Source: Rhizophagus clarus
Taxonomy: Eukaryota; Glomeromycota; Glomeromycetes; Glomerales; Glomeraceae
Assembly: GCA_015698045.1 (NCBI GenBank)
Contig: BLAL01000057.1
Coordinates: 62,001 to 126,000, forward strand
Direction of reading: 5' to 3'
Length of the DNA: 64,000 nt
Positions within the stretch are counted from its first letter, which is position 1, and every line of letters begins with the position of its first letter. Positions 37,726 through 48,296 of this stretch are shown here, in pieces. The translations under genes were made by a program, and so were the position numbers. The notes under the pieces were generated by a model, which was given only the letters and a program-made list of their open reading frames with translations, made no database searches and was not told the origin of the DNA.

Positions 37726-38640
37726 ATGAAAAAATTTGTATTTTATTTCTTAACTGCATTGGTTCTGTTAACCTTCGAAACCGATTCAAGTTATTCAATT
37801 CCAACGATTCCTAAATATGATGAGAATTATTGGACATCAGAAAAAATGAAAAAAGCTAAACCTTTAACAACTAGAAATAATGAATTCAGAACAAGAAGCG
37901 GTGTCGAAACTATAAAAAATACAACTGACTTCTCTAATGAAGCGAAGTCTACGCAACCTTTTGAGAGGGTAGATCAAGCTAAAGCTATTCCCATCGGATT
38001 GTTATTTATGAGCAAGAATGGAGAAGATTTTACTTGTACCGCTAGTGTAATCAATACTGATGACGGAAATATTGGACTTACTGCAGCGCATTGTCTTTAT
38101 GATCAGAATACTCAATCATATTTTGATAATGTAATGTTTGCTCCTGGATTTGACAATGGACAACCTGATCCAATTGGTAAAATTCCTATCGCCAAGATGG
38201 TAGTAACAAATGAATTTCTTAATAATAATGATGATGAATTTGATTGGGGCATGATGTTATTTAATTTTAACATGGATGGCCATCCATTAAAAGATTTTAC
38301 GGGAGCTCTCGGTTTTCAATTCCAACCAGGAGACAATGTTCCAACAACTTTTCGCGGTTATCCGAACGGAGGTAATCTTGAAAATTGTCCAAATAATGGA
38401 GAGGTTCTTTGTACGTGGCAAGGGGTAACAACATTGACAGATGATTTTTATGTCGTAGCTGATTTAAATTTAGGAGAGGGTGCAAGCGGAGGTCCTCTTA
38501 TGTTGAATTATGATCCAAATGTGAATTTGGGTATTTTATATAGTAATTATGCTTCTTTTGATGAACTCAATGATCAATTACTTGGACCTATTTATGACCC
38601 AATAGAATTCCAAGCATTAATAGGTGATCTTACACTTTAA
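37726..38640 (+). CDS. Secreted trypsin/V8-like serine protease, 304 aa
   Basis: Residues 1-24 form a signal peptide: basic MKK, a hydrophobic core FVFYFLTALVLLTF and a small-residue end SSYS, so the protein is predicted to be secreted. A propeptide-like region rich in Lys, Thr and Asn follows (about 25-85). The chymotrypsin-fold domain spans about 88-300. The triad can be read as His122 (GLTAAHC), Asp173 (DEFDWGMM) and Ser254 (GEGASGGP). Ser254 sits in GASGGP rather than trypsin's GDSGGP, closer to bacterial-type glutamyl endopeptidases (V8-like). Cys104/Cys123 and Cys221/Cys229 could form disulfides. It lacks the Asp six residues before the Ser that gives trypsin its Lys/Arg preference, so substrate specificity is open. 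The single exon is intact from an A-rich ATG context to TAA. It likely acts outside the cell in nutrition or at the plant interface; that role is inference. Confidence 0.93.
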   Translation: MKKFVFYFLTALVLLTFETDSSYSIPTIPKYDENYWTSEKMKKAKPLTTRNNEFRTRSGVETIKNTTDFSNEAKSTQPFERVDQAKAIPIGLLFMSKNGEDFTCTASVINTDDGNIGLTAAHCLYDQNTQSYFDNVMFAPGFDNGQPDPIGKIPIAKMVVTNEFLNNNDDEFDWGMMLFNFNMDGHPLKDFTGALGFQFQPGDNVPTTFRGYPNGGNLENCPNNGEVLCTWQGVTTLTDDFYVVADLNLGEGASGGPLMLNYDPNVNLGILYSNYASFDELNDQLLGPIYDPIEFQALIGDLTL

Positions 38641-39150
38641 ACTATCATGTATTTATTATTTTACTATTTTCTATTGACCATATAATTAAGTAATATCAAT
38701 AATGCATCTGTCGATTATAGTTACATCCTTTATAATCATGAATATATTTGACTTTTATGTTTGAATTGTAAACTTTATTTTAGAATTTTCACTTGCCTTT
38801 TTTATTAAAGTTTTAATCGTAATCAGTATTATTATTGATAAAATGACAATCTGGTTTTTTTTTTATACTCAAACCTCTAATGACTATATAAATATAACCT
38901 TGCTGATATAATAATTTCAAAGTGTGTATGTATGCTATATTTCTTAATCTTACATCCAATTTCCACTCAAAACCATAACTGATATCAATAATCTAATTTT
39001 GAATCATTCAATATTTTTTATTAGAATAATTTTTTTTATAAAAAATTTATTTTAATAGTTAATTAAACGTATTTTATTTTATTTTTAAAAAAAAAATTAT
39101 TATTTTTCGGCCTTTTGGATATCTGTCATTAAAATGTAAATATTTTTTTA
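38641..39150. other. 3' flank of the protease gene
   Basis: This AT-rich downstream region has TTTATTAAAGTTTTAATCG at about 38800 as a possible 3' processing context and no further gene. A CGGCCTTTTGGATATCTGTC segment lies at 39108-39127. Confidence 0.4.
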
Positions 39151-39154
39151 AATC

Positions 39155-39525
39155 ACTACGTAATAAATGAATGAAACAATCAGTTATTTGACTATATCAC
39201 AACTCAATTAAAGCACTTTCGAATCACATTGATTACTTCATGTTTTTATGGTTTTGAACTATCAACTGTTAAGTAATCTAAATAATCTATAATTCATGAT
39301 TAAAAGTGAATCATAAAGAATCCTACGTAATAAATGCATAAAATAATCAGTCATTTATATTTAAATAGACTCATTTATTGCAGAACTATAAATACTTTTA
39401 ACTCGCATTGATTACTTCATTCTTTTTTTAGCTTTGAACTATCAACTGCTAAGTAATCTATAATTCATAATTAAAAGTAAATTGCAAATAATCCATGTAA
39501 TAAATGTATAAAATAATCAGTCAAA
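39155..39525 (+). repeat. Tandem repeat, ~168 bp, 2.2 copies
   Basis: Units begin with CTACGTAATAAATG at 39157, 39324 and (decayed, CCATGTAATAAATG) 39493. Each continues with AAAATAATCAGT, CATTGATTACTTCAT, TTTGAACTATCAACTG, TAAGTAATCTA, ATAATTCAT(G/A)ATTAAAAGT. No frame crosses it. Confidence 0.85.
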
Positions 39526-40816
39526 AAATTTGCAATTCTCATAAAGAATTGGTATTTTCAATACCAAACAATCCAATAGTCTTGTAATCTTGTAAAGTAC
39601 TAAAAAGAATTCCCATTACTTAAAAAATTAAATAGAAAGTTAAAATACTTATAGAAAACTAGGTAAGAAGTAGAATATGGTTAAAGGCTCTCATTCTGTA
39701 ATTTGAATTTACTAATATTATACACTGAAATTTACAATCTTTTTATTAAGGAATAATACAAAACTTATCCAGATTGATTTATTAAACAATAATCTTATTC
39801 ATTATAAAGATGTCAGTGTCAACACTGAATTTATTATTACTCTTATTTCTGAAATAAGGTTAATACCAGTTTAGAATAGTAACAGTGATAACCATTATAA
39901 TTATTTGATAAAATCTCTTATAATCATAATAATTTGATCTAAAATATATAATAAAATTTTAGGTAAAATACTAGATAGTAATAATTCTTTTATATATTTT
40001 TAATTGTCTTTTAAATTTGAGATTTCAAATAAAAATAGTATAAACTTTTATTTATTTGGTTTAAATATAAATAAAAAATTATATACTTTTTTTTAATAAA
40101 TCAAAATTATTTTTTATATTTTAAAAACTGTTAATTGCATTACCATTTTTTAAATCATATTTTTAATAATAAATTTTGAATTTTAAATACCTTTTTTTTT
40201 TAATCTCTTTAAAAGAAAAGAATTTAATGTAGTTTTATTGGATATAGGAACAAATTATATTACAGTAAATATAAAATAAAACCTAGCTAATACTATGATT
40301 TGCAACCATACTAATATAATCAAAGAACTCCATCTGTAAACTCTGATCTATGCTATATATCTAATGCAGGTAGACGTCTATACACTATTTAAACTAGTAG
40401 CTACTTAGCCTTTTAATTCTACAATCACTGATAAAACATGTACTCCATCCTAGAAATAGTGTAATACTAAAACTACTTGAACATTAGTTAAAAAAAAATT
40501 TTTTTTCTTTTTATTTATTTTTTGATATACCAACCTTATTGCAACCTCTAAAGCTTGATCCCATAAAATTAAAAATAATAATTTACAAGTTTAAAAAATT
40601 TTATACTGAGATAATAGTTATATAAATATCATATTAAGAAATTAAAAATCTATTGAATAGTATACTAATTTATATTGAAATATTTTGGATTTGCCAAAAT
40701 TCCGAAATCTGAAATTCCAGCCAAAATGCCAAAATTAAATATATAATTTTAGCCAAAATTATTGGTTAATTCTGGCTGGAATTACAGAAATTATTGAGTT
40801 TCCTTTTTAGGAAATT
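39526..40816. other. AT-rich stretch, no gene
   Basis: No gene. Near 40690-40790 repeated words GCCAAAATTCCGAAATCTG, GCCAAAATGCC and TTCTGGCTGGAATTAC resemble the TTTCAGATTTCAG repeats at 41110-41215 and 47870-47950. Confidence 0.4.
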
Positions 40817-40980
40817 TATATGGGGTCTTTGCAATAGAAAGGTACGAAACTCAAAAAAAAATAAAAATTTAATTAATATTAAATTTACACTTATTTTAGT
40901 ATAAAAAACATAATTAGTATATAAAGTAAATTTAAAAATTTTTTTAAGTTTCGTACCTTTCTATTGCAAAGACCCCATAT
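40817..40980. mobile_element. MITE family M1, copy 2 (164 bp)
   Basis: It has the same inverted ends (ATATGGGGTCTTTGCAATAG ... GCAAAGACCCCATAT) and centre as the copies at 26.0 and 41.3 kb. The copies are near-identical in sequence, so the family moved recently relative to the surrounding decay. Confidence 0.92.
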
Positions 40981-41257
40981 TACACAAGATGCCAGATTCG
41001 TTCATACCAAAATCGATTCTTGTGAAATGGCTATCACCCAATATGGAAATGATCGATATACCATTTTCATGTGACACATTTTTATTGGTTAATTTTAATT
41101 TTGACATTTCGGCTGGAATTACAGATTTCAGCCTTAATTTCAGTCAGCCAAAATGTTTCAGATTTCAGTTTCAGAATTTCAGATTTCAGATTTTGGGAAA
41201 TCAATTTCAGAGCCATCCTTACTTCTTAACATAAAATAGCACTAAATTAATAAAACA
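40981..41257. other. Spacer between two MITE copies, with TTTCAGA repeats
   Basis: An 81-residue plus-strand frame (40989-41234) reads well at first (MPDSFIPKSILVKWLSPNME) but its second half (FRFQFQNFRFQ) is a translation of a degenerate TTTCAGATTTCAG simple repeat. It is not supported as a gene. Confidence 0.45.
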
Positions 41258-41420
41258 ATATGGGGTCTTTGCAATAGAAAGATACAAAACTCAAAAAAAA
41301 ATAAAAATTTAATTAATATTAAATTTACACTTATTTTAGTATAAAAAATATAATTAGCATATAAAGTAAATTTAAAAATTTTTTTAAGTTTCGTACCTTT
41401 TTATTGCAAAGACCCTATAT
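41258..41420. mobile_element. MITE family M1, copy 3 (163 bp)
   Basis: This is the third copy, only 277 bp from copy 2 and in the same orientation. A few differences from the others (GATACAAAACTC, AAAAAATATAATTAGC, TTTTTATTGC) are C/T or G/A transitions. Confidence 0.92.
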
Positions 41421-42540
41421 ACTTAAAAACATTTATTAATAAAATAGGTATAATATTACTTTCATAAATGCATGCATTTTAAGCCCAATTATATGCATAC
41501 ATTTAGGAAAGATGTGTATTGCAAAATAATCAGAAAACCCACTTTTCAGGTGTATATCAAATGCAACATAGTATTTCTGAAAAATATTTTTTTGCATTTA
41601 TTTTATAATATACTAGTTCAATTTCAAAATTCTTTTTTTTTTTATTTTAAAAAGAATATTAAGAGTTATAAATAATATAAAGATCATCAAAATTTAATTA
41701 TTAGATTACAAAATAATACAAAATGAAGTATTTAATTTTCTTCCAAATTTTGTTATAAAATGATTAATAAAAAATATCATTTTTAAATGAATTGATAATT
41801 AATATATTTATATTATAAATCTAAAATTAATATTATTTTAATATTAATATTATTTCAATATTAATATTTTTTATATTATTAGAATAATAAATATAAAATT
41901 AATAATATACTATATTAATAATTTTAATTTTTAAATATAATAATTTATAAAAGTATTTATTATTCATCATTAATTATATAATAGATAAATTAATATTAAA
42001 ATTAAAACCAATTAAAATAAAATTTAAAATATAAATTAGTTATTATATAATTAATTGATTAAAATATAAAATTTTATATAAATTGATTAGTTAATTTTTC
42101 AAATATATTATAATATACTTTATTAAAAAAAATAATATATTATTTTTAATATTTTTGAAAAATTAATAATTATATTATAGGATTCTAAATAATTGAATAC
42201 TAATACAACTTATATATAAGTTTTTGTAGAATTTATATAAAATTAATTTTCAAATTTATAAATTAAATTTATATAAATTAGATCAATTTTTGAATAATTA
42301 ATATATTATATTTGTATAAAATTTATAGATATATATAATTTATTTTTTAAAAATTTTTTTAATTATAATTTTAGTAAAATTTATACTTTGTATTATATAT
42401 TATTATAATAGAATAAATATATATTTTACAAAAGGTGATATAATTAAAATCTAGTATAATAGTAATATCATAGATTTTGTATTTATTTATCAGCTAAATC
42501 ATCTTTTTTTTAAATACACTTTTTCTTATTTTAATAAATA
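41421..42540. other. Very AT-rich decayed DNA
   Basis: No gene. A decayed fragment of the foldback-element arm is recognisable at about 41990-42110 (AACCAATTAAAATAAAATTT, AAAATATAAATTA, AATTGATTAGTTAATTTTT). The rest is nearly pure A/T. Confidence 0.45.
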
Positions 42541-42544
42541 TGCT

Positions 42545-43615
42545 GAAGTATTTTAAAGTAAGTTTATTTTTTTTTTTATTTGCTTTTTATACTTATTCTT
42601 TATTAACTTTATTTTATTTTTTAAGACTTTTGACTCCTTTAGTTTTATAATTAAGATATATCCAATATTATATAACTCTAATTTTATATTCCTTTTTATT
42701 TCTTATTTTATTTTTATATTCTATTCATTATTTACATTTTGTATTTTATTTTTTTTTTAGGTTTTTTAATTCTTCTTTGCAGTTAAAGTATTTTTTTATT
42801 TTTGTTTGTTAATTATACAGTGACTCACAAAAATAATGCATTATTTAAAAATTAAATCACATGTATTGATATCAAAATTAAAGCCAATTAAAATAAAATT
42901 TAAAATATAGATTATTTAATATGTAAACTACCAGAATATGCTAAAATTTAATGTAAATCAATTGGTTAATTTTTTATGTACATCACATTTTATCAAAAAA
43001 CGAGATGCATTACTTTTGTGATTTTTATATTTTTTAATAAATTTAGCATTTTATAAAAAATTAATTATATGTTTTATTATAAATTAAATAATAAATAAAT
43101 ATTAAATGTTCCAAATTATTAAAAAAAATATTATTTTAATAGTTTATTAATTAATTTTATTTAAATAATATATTTAGTAATTATTGTATTAATATATATA
43201 AAATTATAAGATTAATACTAATATAATTATAAAGAAAATTTCTAAGTTCACACAGAGTATTCAAATACGGTACTACTGATTAAACTTACTGATTGATTAG
43301 TGATTAGTCTTACAATTACGTCAAATCAGTCAATTAGTTATTTGTTTACATATTCTTTTTCTTTTCAAGTGGTTCTTCACAAAGCCTGTAAAGATATTGT
43401 ATATTTCTTATTTTTTCTTTATTTGTTTTCAATTTTTCTTTTTCTTTCTAACCTCCTTCTCTTCTTTTTAGATCTTTTATCATTAAGTTATTTCAGTTTC
43501 ACGTAAAAGTATGCCATTTCTATCCTTTTTTCCTTTTTTTTTGTTTTGTTTTTAATTTTTTTTTTTTTCTTTTAGATCTTTGGGCTCTTTCAGTTTCGTG
43601 AATAAAGATACAGTA
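42545..43615 (+). repeat. Second exon/intron-like repeat family, 3-4 degenerate units
   Basis: Blocks at about 42626-42654, 42763-42790, 43472-43510 and 43574-43607 share a shape. A polypyrimidine tract ending in TTTTAG precedes a block such as ATCTTTGGGCTCTTTCAGTT then TCGTGAATAAAG, followed by (G)TA(A/T). Spacing is about 105-140 bp except where a transposon arm (42818-43210) splits the array. The blocks differ from those of arrays A and B but are arranged in the same way. No long frame can be read through. Confidence 0.4.
42818..43210. mobile_element. Solo arm of a Tc1/mariner-like element
   Basis: Preceded by TA, the end CAGTGACTCACAAAAATAAT is followed by AAAGCCAATTAAAATAAAAT and, 180 bp in, an inverted echo of the end (GCATTACTTTTGTGATTTTT). 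This is the same plan as the arms of the foldback at 31.8 kb, with different terminal sequence. No partner arm is visible downstream. Confidence 0.55.
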
Positions 43616-44050
43616 TATTTACTTTTCATTCTTATTTCTTTTGTTGTTTTTTATGTTTTATTTTTACTAACAGCTATTTTATTCTTTTCTTTATAAGTTG
43701 GCTTTTCATTTTCCTTTCCTTTCCATTTCATTTCCTTTTCATTTAACATTTCCATTTCATTTTTCTTCTTGTTATTCCTTTTCATTTTCATTTCATTTTT
43801 TTATCCTTCTTATTTCCATTTTGTTTCTTCCCATTTAACCCTTCCATATTCTTTAACTCTTTTCATTTCTCTTTCCTTCTTTTCTAATTTGTTTTCTTCT
43901 TGTCTAACCAATTCCTTTTCATTTTCCTTCAGTTCTTTTATCCTTTTTCCTTATTGTTCTCGTTCTCTTTCATTTTTATTTTGATTTTTCTCGTATTTTT
44001 TGTTGTTTATATAATCTTTTCTCAAATCCTTTTGCCCACCATTATTTTTT
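43616..44050 (+). repeat. Pyrimidine-rich (TTTCATTTCC)-type tract
   Basis: The plus strand is almost all C and T with repeated CATTTCCTTTTCATTT words. The Ser/Phe/Leu-rich frames at 43300-43506 and 43769-43984 are translations of this tract and are rejected. Confidence 0.7.
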
Positions 44051-45310
44051 TCACATCAGGAAATTTCTGAGGCTGATGCATATCTAATAAATATTAATAT
44101 TTAATGTACATTATTTTTTTGATAATGTTTAATGATGATGAAAATTTAATGCACACTATTTGAAATATTTATCATTAGATAAACAATGTTCATTACTCTA
44201 AATTTAATGTTCATTATTTAAATTTAATATATATCAGTTAACTGAATCATATCTTTTATTCACTTTTAATAAATTCAGCTTAATTAAAAAATTCAAACTC
44301 AATTAGTAAATATTTATTTATTTATTTAATATATAGGCTGAGACTGTCAGCTGGTAGTGAGTTTTTTTATTATGAGTGTGTTTTTTTTACGCAAACAATT
44401 GTCATGAACAGTATAATTTCGCTTATTAAATTTTGTAGCGGGTGATAGTGAAGAGTGCAGAAATAATTGGCCACAACAAGATAGTTGGTTCAAAAAATTA
44501 ATAACTGGCAGTGACTTATTGCGTACGTTCTTGACACTTTTCATTGCACATTTTGTATATTTTGTATATAGTTTTCTTTTTATTAGTTTATTAGATTTTT
44601 TTTTTAGATAGGTTGGATCTAGGTTTCATTCGAGTTTGGGATATAATGGAGTTTCAACTTTACTAATGTATGTTTTTACATTGATGAATGTTCCATCACA
44701 TCATTTCAATAAAATGTGCGTTTCTCTGTTGTTTCTTAAAAAAAAAAAATTCAGGGAAATATATAAAATTGCAGATCATATGCATTACGTGATAAAACTC
44801 TTGTGCAACTGCAGTTCGACTAACTGATTAAATTTAACTAAGCTTTTTTTTAAAGTTCAAGCTTAAATTTTTTCAGTTTCTTGTAATTTTTCTCCCTTTT
44901 TTATTCTTTCTTTTACTTTTTTTCGTTTCCTTCATCCTAAGATTTGTGTAGGAAATGATTTTTTTTTTTGAATTTTCTAAGATTCAGAGATTTTTTTTTT
45001 TTGAGGTTTCCTAAGAGTTTGTATGAGATATTTTTAATAGAGAATTTTTTTAGATTTCGTAACATTTAAAAAAAAAAAATACACTTTTTATTAAATTATA
45101 ATATTAATTTTACCTTTTTTTAATATTACTAATGTTATTCTTTTTTTATATTTTACTAACATCATCCTATATTTTTTTCTTTTTTTTTTTTATAAATTTT
45201 ATCAAACTCTTTGTATTTGTGTATTTTATTATAATTATTACTAACTTTTTATATTTACACTTTACTATTTATTTATCAAATATTACTAACTTTATCAGTT
45301 ATATACTAAC
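44051..45310. other. AT-rich stretch, no confirmed gene
   Basis: Contents: ATGTTCATTATTTAAATTTA-like repeats at 44090-44225, a less AT-rich part at 44340-44830 with short frames on both strands (44347-44544 minus, 44636-44827 plus) that lack known motifs, and T-rich DNA to the end. No call is made. Confidence 0.4.
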
Positions 45311-45316
45311 ATATGA

Positions 45317-45468
45317 GCGTGCGTCAGTAGAAAAGGGGGAAATCGACTTTTTTTTCAAAATTTATTTTATTGGACCACTTTGCTGATCTCGGTCATGTGC
45401 GCAAAATTAGCTTAATAACCAAAATTACAAAAAAAAAGTCAATTTCCCCCTTTTCTACTGACGCACGC
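45317..45468. mobile_element. MITE with GCGTGCGTCAGTAG ends (152 bp)
   Basis: The left end GCGTGCGTCAGTAGAAAAGG and the complement of the right end match for about 35 bp, through GGGGAAAT(C/T)GACTTTTTTT. The centre holds GGACCACTTTGCTGATCTCG and ATGTGCGCAAAATTAG. It keeps many CG pairs, so it is young compared with its surroundings. No second copy is in the window. Confidence 0.8.
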
Positions 45469-45851
45469 CTATATTATTATAATGAATATTTTTATTTTAA
45501 ATACTTATTAATATAAATAAAGATACTATGTATTTTATTTGTAATTCTAAATATTATGTGCTATCCCTTAAACAGTTTTGCGGGCAAATTTGCCCGCAAT
45601 TTCTAAAAATAAATTAATTGACCGCTGTAAAAATTTTTTGTTTGTCCAGATTGGTATGAAATTTTGGGAATATATTAATAGATATTTTAATTATTAAAAT
45701 AAAGTTAGTTACCATGCCGATCATTAGAAATTAAACTTTTTAATCATCCTATAAAATGGCATATCAGAGTTTTCAGAATTTTGGAGGTTTGGAATTTTTT
45801 CGCATTTTTTTACATATTAACACCTTTTTTTATAAATTTTTTTTTTTTGCC

Positions 45852-46690
45852 ATGAATTTTAATGAGCAATTTGAAGACGATTTATATGTTGCTGAACTTT
45901 CACGTAACCTTTCAATGCCAGATGATAATGATGATGAACAAGATGATAATAATATTAAAGAAACTCAAGTTGAAGAAACTCAAGTTGAGGAGAATGTTAG
46001 AAGTAGGGGTAGGGGTAGAGGTAGGGGTAGAGGTGTAAGTAGAGATGTTGGAGAAAGAGAAGAACAAAATGTAGAGCTTTCACCTCCACCTTTTTTAATA
46101 CTTTTCAACATTCTAAACCTTTACATAAATTTACCGCAATTTTACCTAATGAACATCAACTTCCACCATCTCCTTACTCAATTTTTTGTCTTTTTTTTTT
46201 CACTTGAACAAATAAAAATCATTGTTAAAAATACAAATATATATGCCTATGCAAAAAAAGCAGGAGAAGGACGCAAATGGAAAGATTTAACAATAGAGGA
46301 ATTTAGAATTTGGTTGTCAATAATAATTTATGCTGGAATTTTTAAATTACCTAGTATTTGTGATTATTGGAATAAAGATAGTATATTTCCTGAACATAAA
46401 ATCACAAATTTTATGACATCACTTCGCTTTGAACAGATTATTGTTTTAATTGGTTTAATTTTTATGCTTAAATTTTTAATAATTAACTTAAAATTTAGAT
46501 TAAACGGTACATGCATATTTCGGATTGTACAACTCCTCTTACATTCTGGTATTCCAAAGTAAAACCTTTAGCAACTCATATTCGAACAGTTTCACAATCA
46601 ATTTGTATTCCATCATCAAATGTATCTATTAATATAATGTGGCATTGTGTTGTAATAAGAATAGAAGTAATTGCTTTATAGATTATCATA
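45852..46690 (+). pseudogene. PiggyBac (DDE_Tnp_1_7-like) transposase, decayed
   Basis: The likely start is MNFNEQFEDDLYVAELSRNL at 45852 (an upstream ATG at 45756 adds an unlikely Phe-rich leader). An acidic region and an RG-rich run (about 45990-46035) follow. The block WKDLTIEEFRIWLSIIIYAG ... ICDYWNKDS ... TSLRFEQI is typical of the N-terminal half of the catalytic domain. Around 46450 the frame shifts. In the next frame KRYMHISDCTTP, FWYSKVKPLATHI and VSQSICIPSSNVSI are clear family motifs. The next residue, normally the first catalytic Asp (as in VDEMM), is Asn here, and the C-terminal half with the other catalytic residues is missing. It is therefore inactive. Confidence 0.8.
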
Positions 46691-47150
46691 CTAAAGTAGA
46701 AAATGATAATTAATTAAAATAAAATTTAAAATATTTAATTTAAGATAATTTATTTTTATGTTAATTATTTTGCACTTTTTTTGTGAATTTTATGAAAATT
46801 ATTCTTTTTTTAGGGTTATATGCAAAGCTAAAATCCTAGTTCTAAACCTAAAAAGATTAATTAATAAAAGTTGTGCATCATGACAAAATTTATAAATTTT
46901 ATTAAGGTTTAATATAGCTAAAATTAAATTTCAAAGAAATCGCCAAAATTAACGTCAAATATTTTCAAAATCGCGGCTATTTTTAAAGTGCAAGTTTTTC
47001 GATCGATAGGTAACGTCTGATTTTCTAATATATGATTGACAAATAATAATCTTCATCACGTGATATTTATGTGGGACCAATCGGCAATAAAAAAATTTTT
47101 GGGATGAAATTTATTTTTAAAAAAGTAAATGAGCGCTAAAATTATGGTAA
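46691..47150. other. Non-coding interior of the piggyBac element
   Basis: Sequence between the transposase relic and the right end: AT-rich with TTAATTAAAATAAAATTTAAAATA near 46705, then a less AT-rich part (CGATCGATAGGTAACGTCTG, TCATCACGTGATATTTATG). CACGTG at 47057-47062 is a palindrome. Confidence 0.45.
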
Positions 47151-47238
47151 AATTGCGGGCAAATTTGCCCGCAATTGCTTATCGTTTAAGGGATAATAAA
47201 TTTTATTATTCGTTATATGATTTTACAAAAATTGGTCT

Positions 47239-47465
47239 TTCGACCATTAATTAACCATTAATTGACCATAATTTGACCATAATTTGACCATAATTTGACC
47301 ATAATTTGACCATGACCATAATTTGACTATAATTTGACCATAATTTGACCATGACCATAATTTGACCATAAATTGACTATAAATTGACAATAATTTGACC
47401 ATGACCATAATTTGACCATAATTTGATCATAATTTGTCTATCAATCGACCATCAATCAATCATTA
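47239..47465 (+). repeat. 11-bp minisatellite TTTGACCATAA, ~18 units
   Basis: Units TTTGACCATAA repeat with occasional GACCATGACCATAA variants, then fade into TCAATCGACCATCAATCAAT words up to about 47490. It begins 45 bp beyond the piggyBac end. It has no frame. Confidence 0.9.
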
Positions 47466-48180
47466 ATCAACCATCAATCAATGATCATTGATCTTTCAAT
47501 CAGCAACCCGATTTAGTGCTGATTTTTAACATCATCCAGCATCAATCGGGTAGTATGATTTATTGCTGATTGAATATTGATTCATTTGACTGTTCATTAA
47601 TCCTGATGACCAATTGATAGCCGATTGACGTCTGATTTGACATCATTCAACCTGTGTATGATTAATATACAAAATCTAAGATTTCTTTTAAGTATCAATA
47701 ATAATTACTGATATAATCTATTTAGCATTTATAATTAATAATAAAAGTAAAATTAAACATTTATAATTTTCAAATTTTAATAAATAAATTAATATTTTGG
47801 ATTTAAATCATTATCTTGGTTAAAAATTATGGATAATACTAACTAAGTCAAGTATAAATTAAGCCAAACCAATTTCAGATTTCAGAATTAATTTTAAGTT
47901 TCAGAAAAGATTTTGATTCATATATTCTGAAATCTGAAACTTTCAAAAATCCATATAGAGGTTTTAATAATAGTAATTATATAATAAATATATAGTTATT
48001 GTATATAAAGGAAATTAAGTTTCTGTAATATAATATATTATTATCTAATAAGAAATTAGGAGTAAAACAATAAACTTATTTTTTTTTATATATTATTTTA
48101 TATATAAAATGAAAATATTATTAAACTTTAATAAATAATTTTTCATTAATTAATAATTATTGTAAATATATTTTTTTACA
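47466..48180. other. AT-rich spacer
   Basis: No gene. Repeats of GATTGA/ATCAATC at 47450-47640, then TTTCAGATTTCAGAATT words at 47875-47945 akin to those at 41.1 kb. Confidence 0.4.
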
Positions 48181-48280
48181 TATTTTTCTTTATATAATTA
48201 ATAGAATTTATATAGTAAAATGTGGTGATATGTTAATTAATAAAAAAAATACTATTTAAAATTTAAAACATAATAATATC

Positions 48281-48296
48281 AAATATATACTATATA
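48281..48296 (+). repeat. Target-site duplication, left
   Basis: AAATATATACTATATA here is repeated exactly at 50347-50362 after the poly(A) of the retroelement. The outermost A residues are ambiguous, so the duplication is 13-16 bp. Confidence 0.9.

Larger units (their letters stand above)
45564..47193 (+). mobile_element. piggyBac-type DNA transposon, broken, 1.63 kb
   Basis: The ends are TCCCTTAAACAGTTTTGCGG on the left and the complement of the right end TCCCTTAAACGATAAGCAAT. Just inside both, a palindrome GCGGGCAAATTTGCCCGC occurs (about 45580-45597 and 47156-47173). TA flanks both sides (45562-45563, 47194-47195). Classical piggyBac uses TTAA, which here appears just inside the CCC. The interior encodes a decayed DDE_Tnp_1_7-like transposase. 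Confidence 0.75.

Noticed and set aside
38297-38485. 62-aa minus-strand frame
   Set aside because: Antisense shadow of the intact protease gene.
40989-41234. 81-aa frame between two MITEs
   Set aside because: The second half is the translation of a TTTCAGATTTCAG simple repeat, and no domain is seen in the first half.
43300-43984. Phe/Ser-rich frames
   Set aside because: Same reason: a pyrimidine-rich TTTCATTTCC tract.
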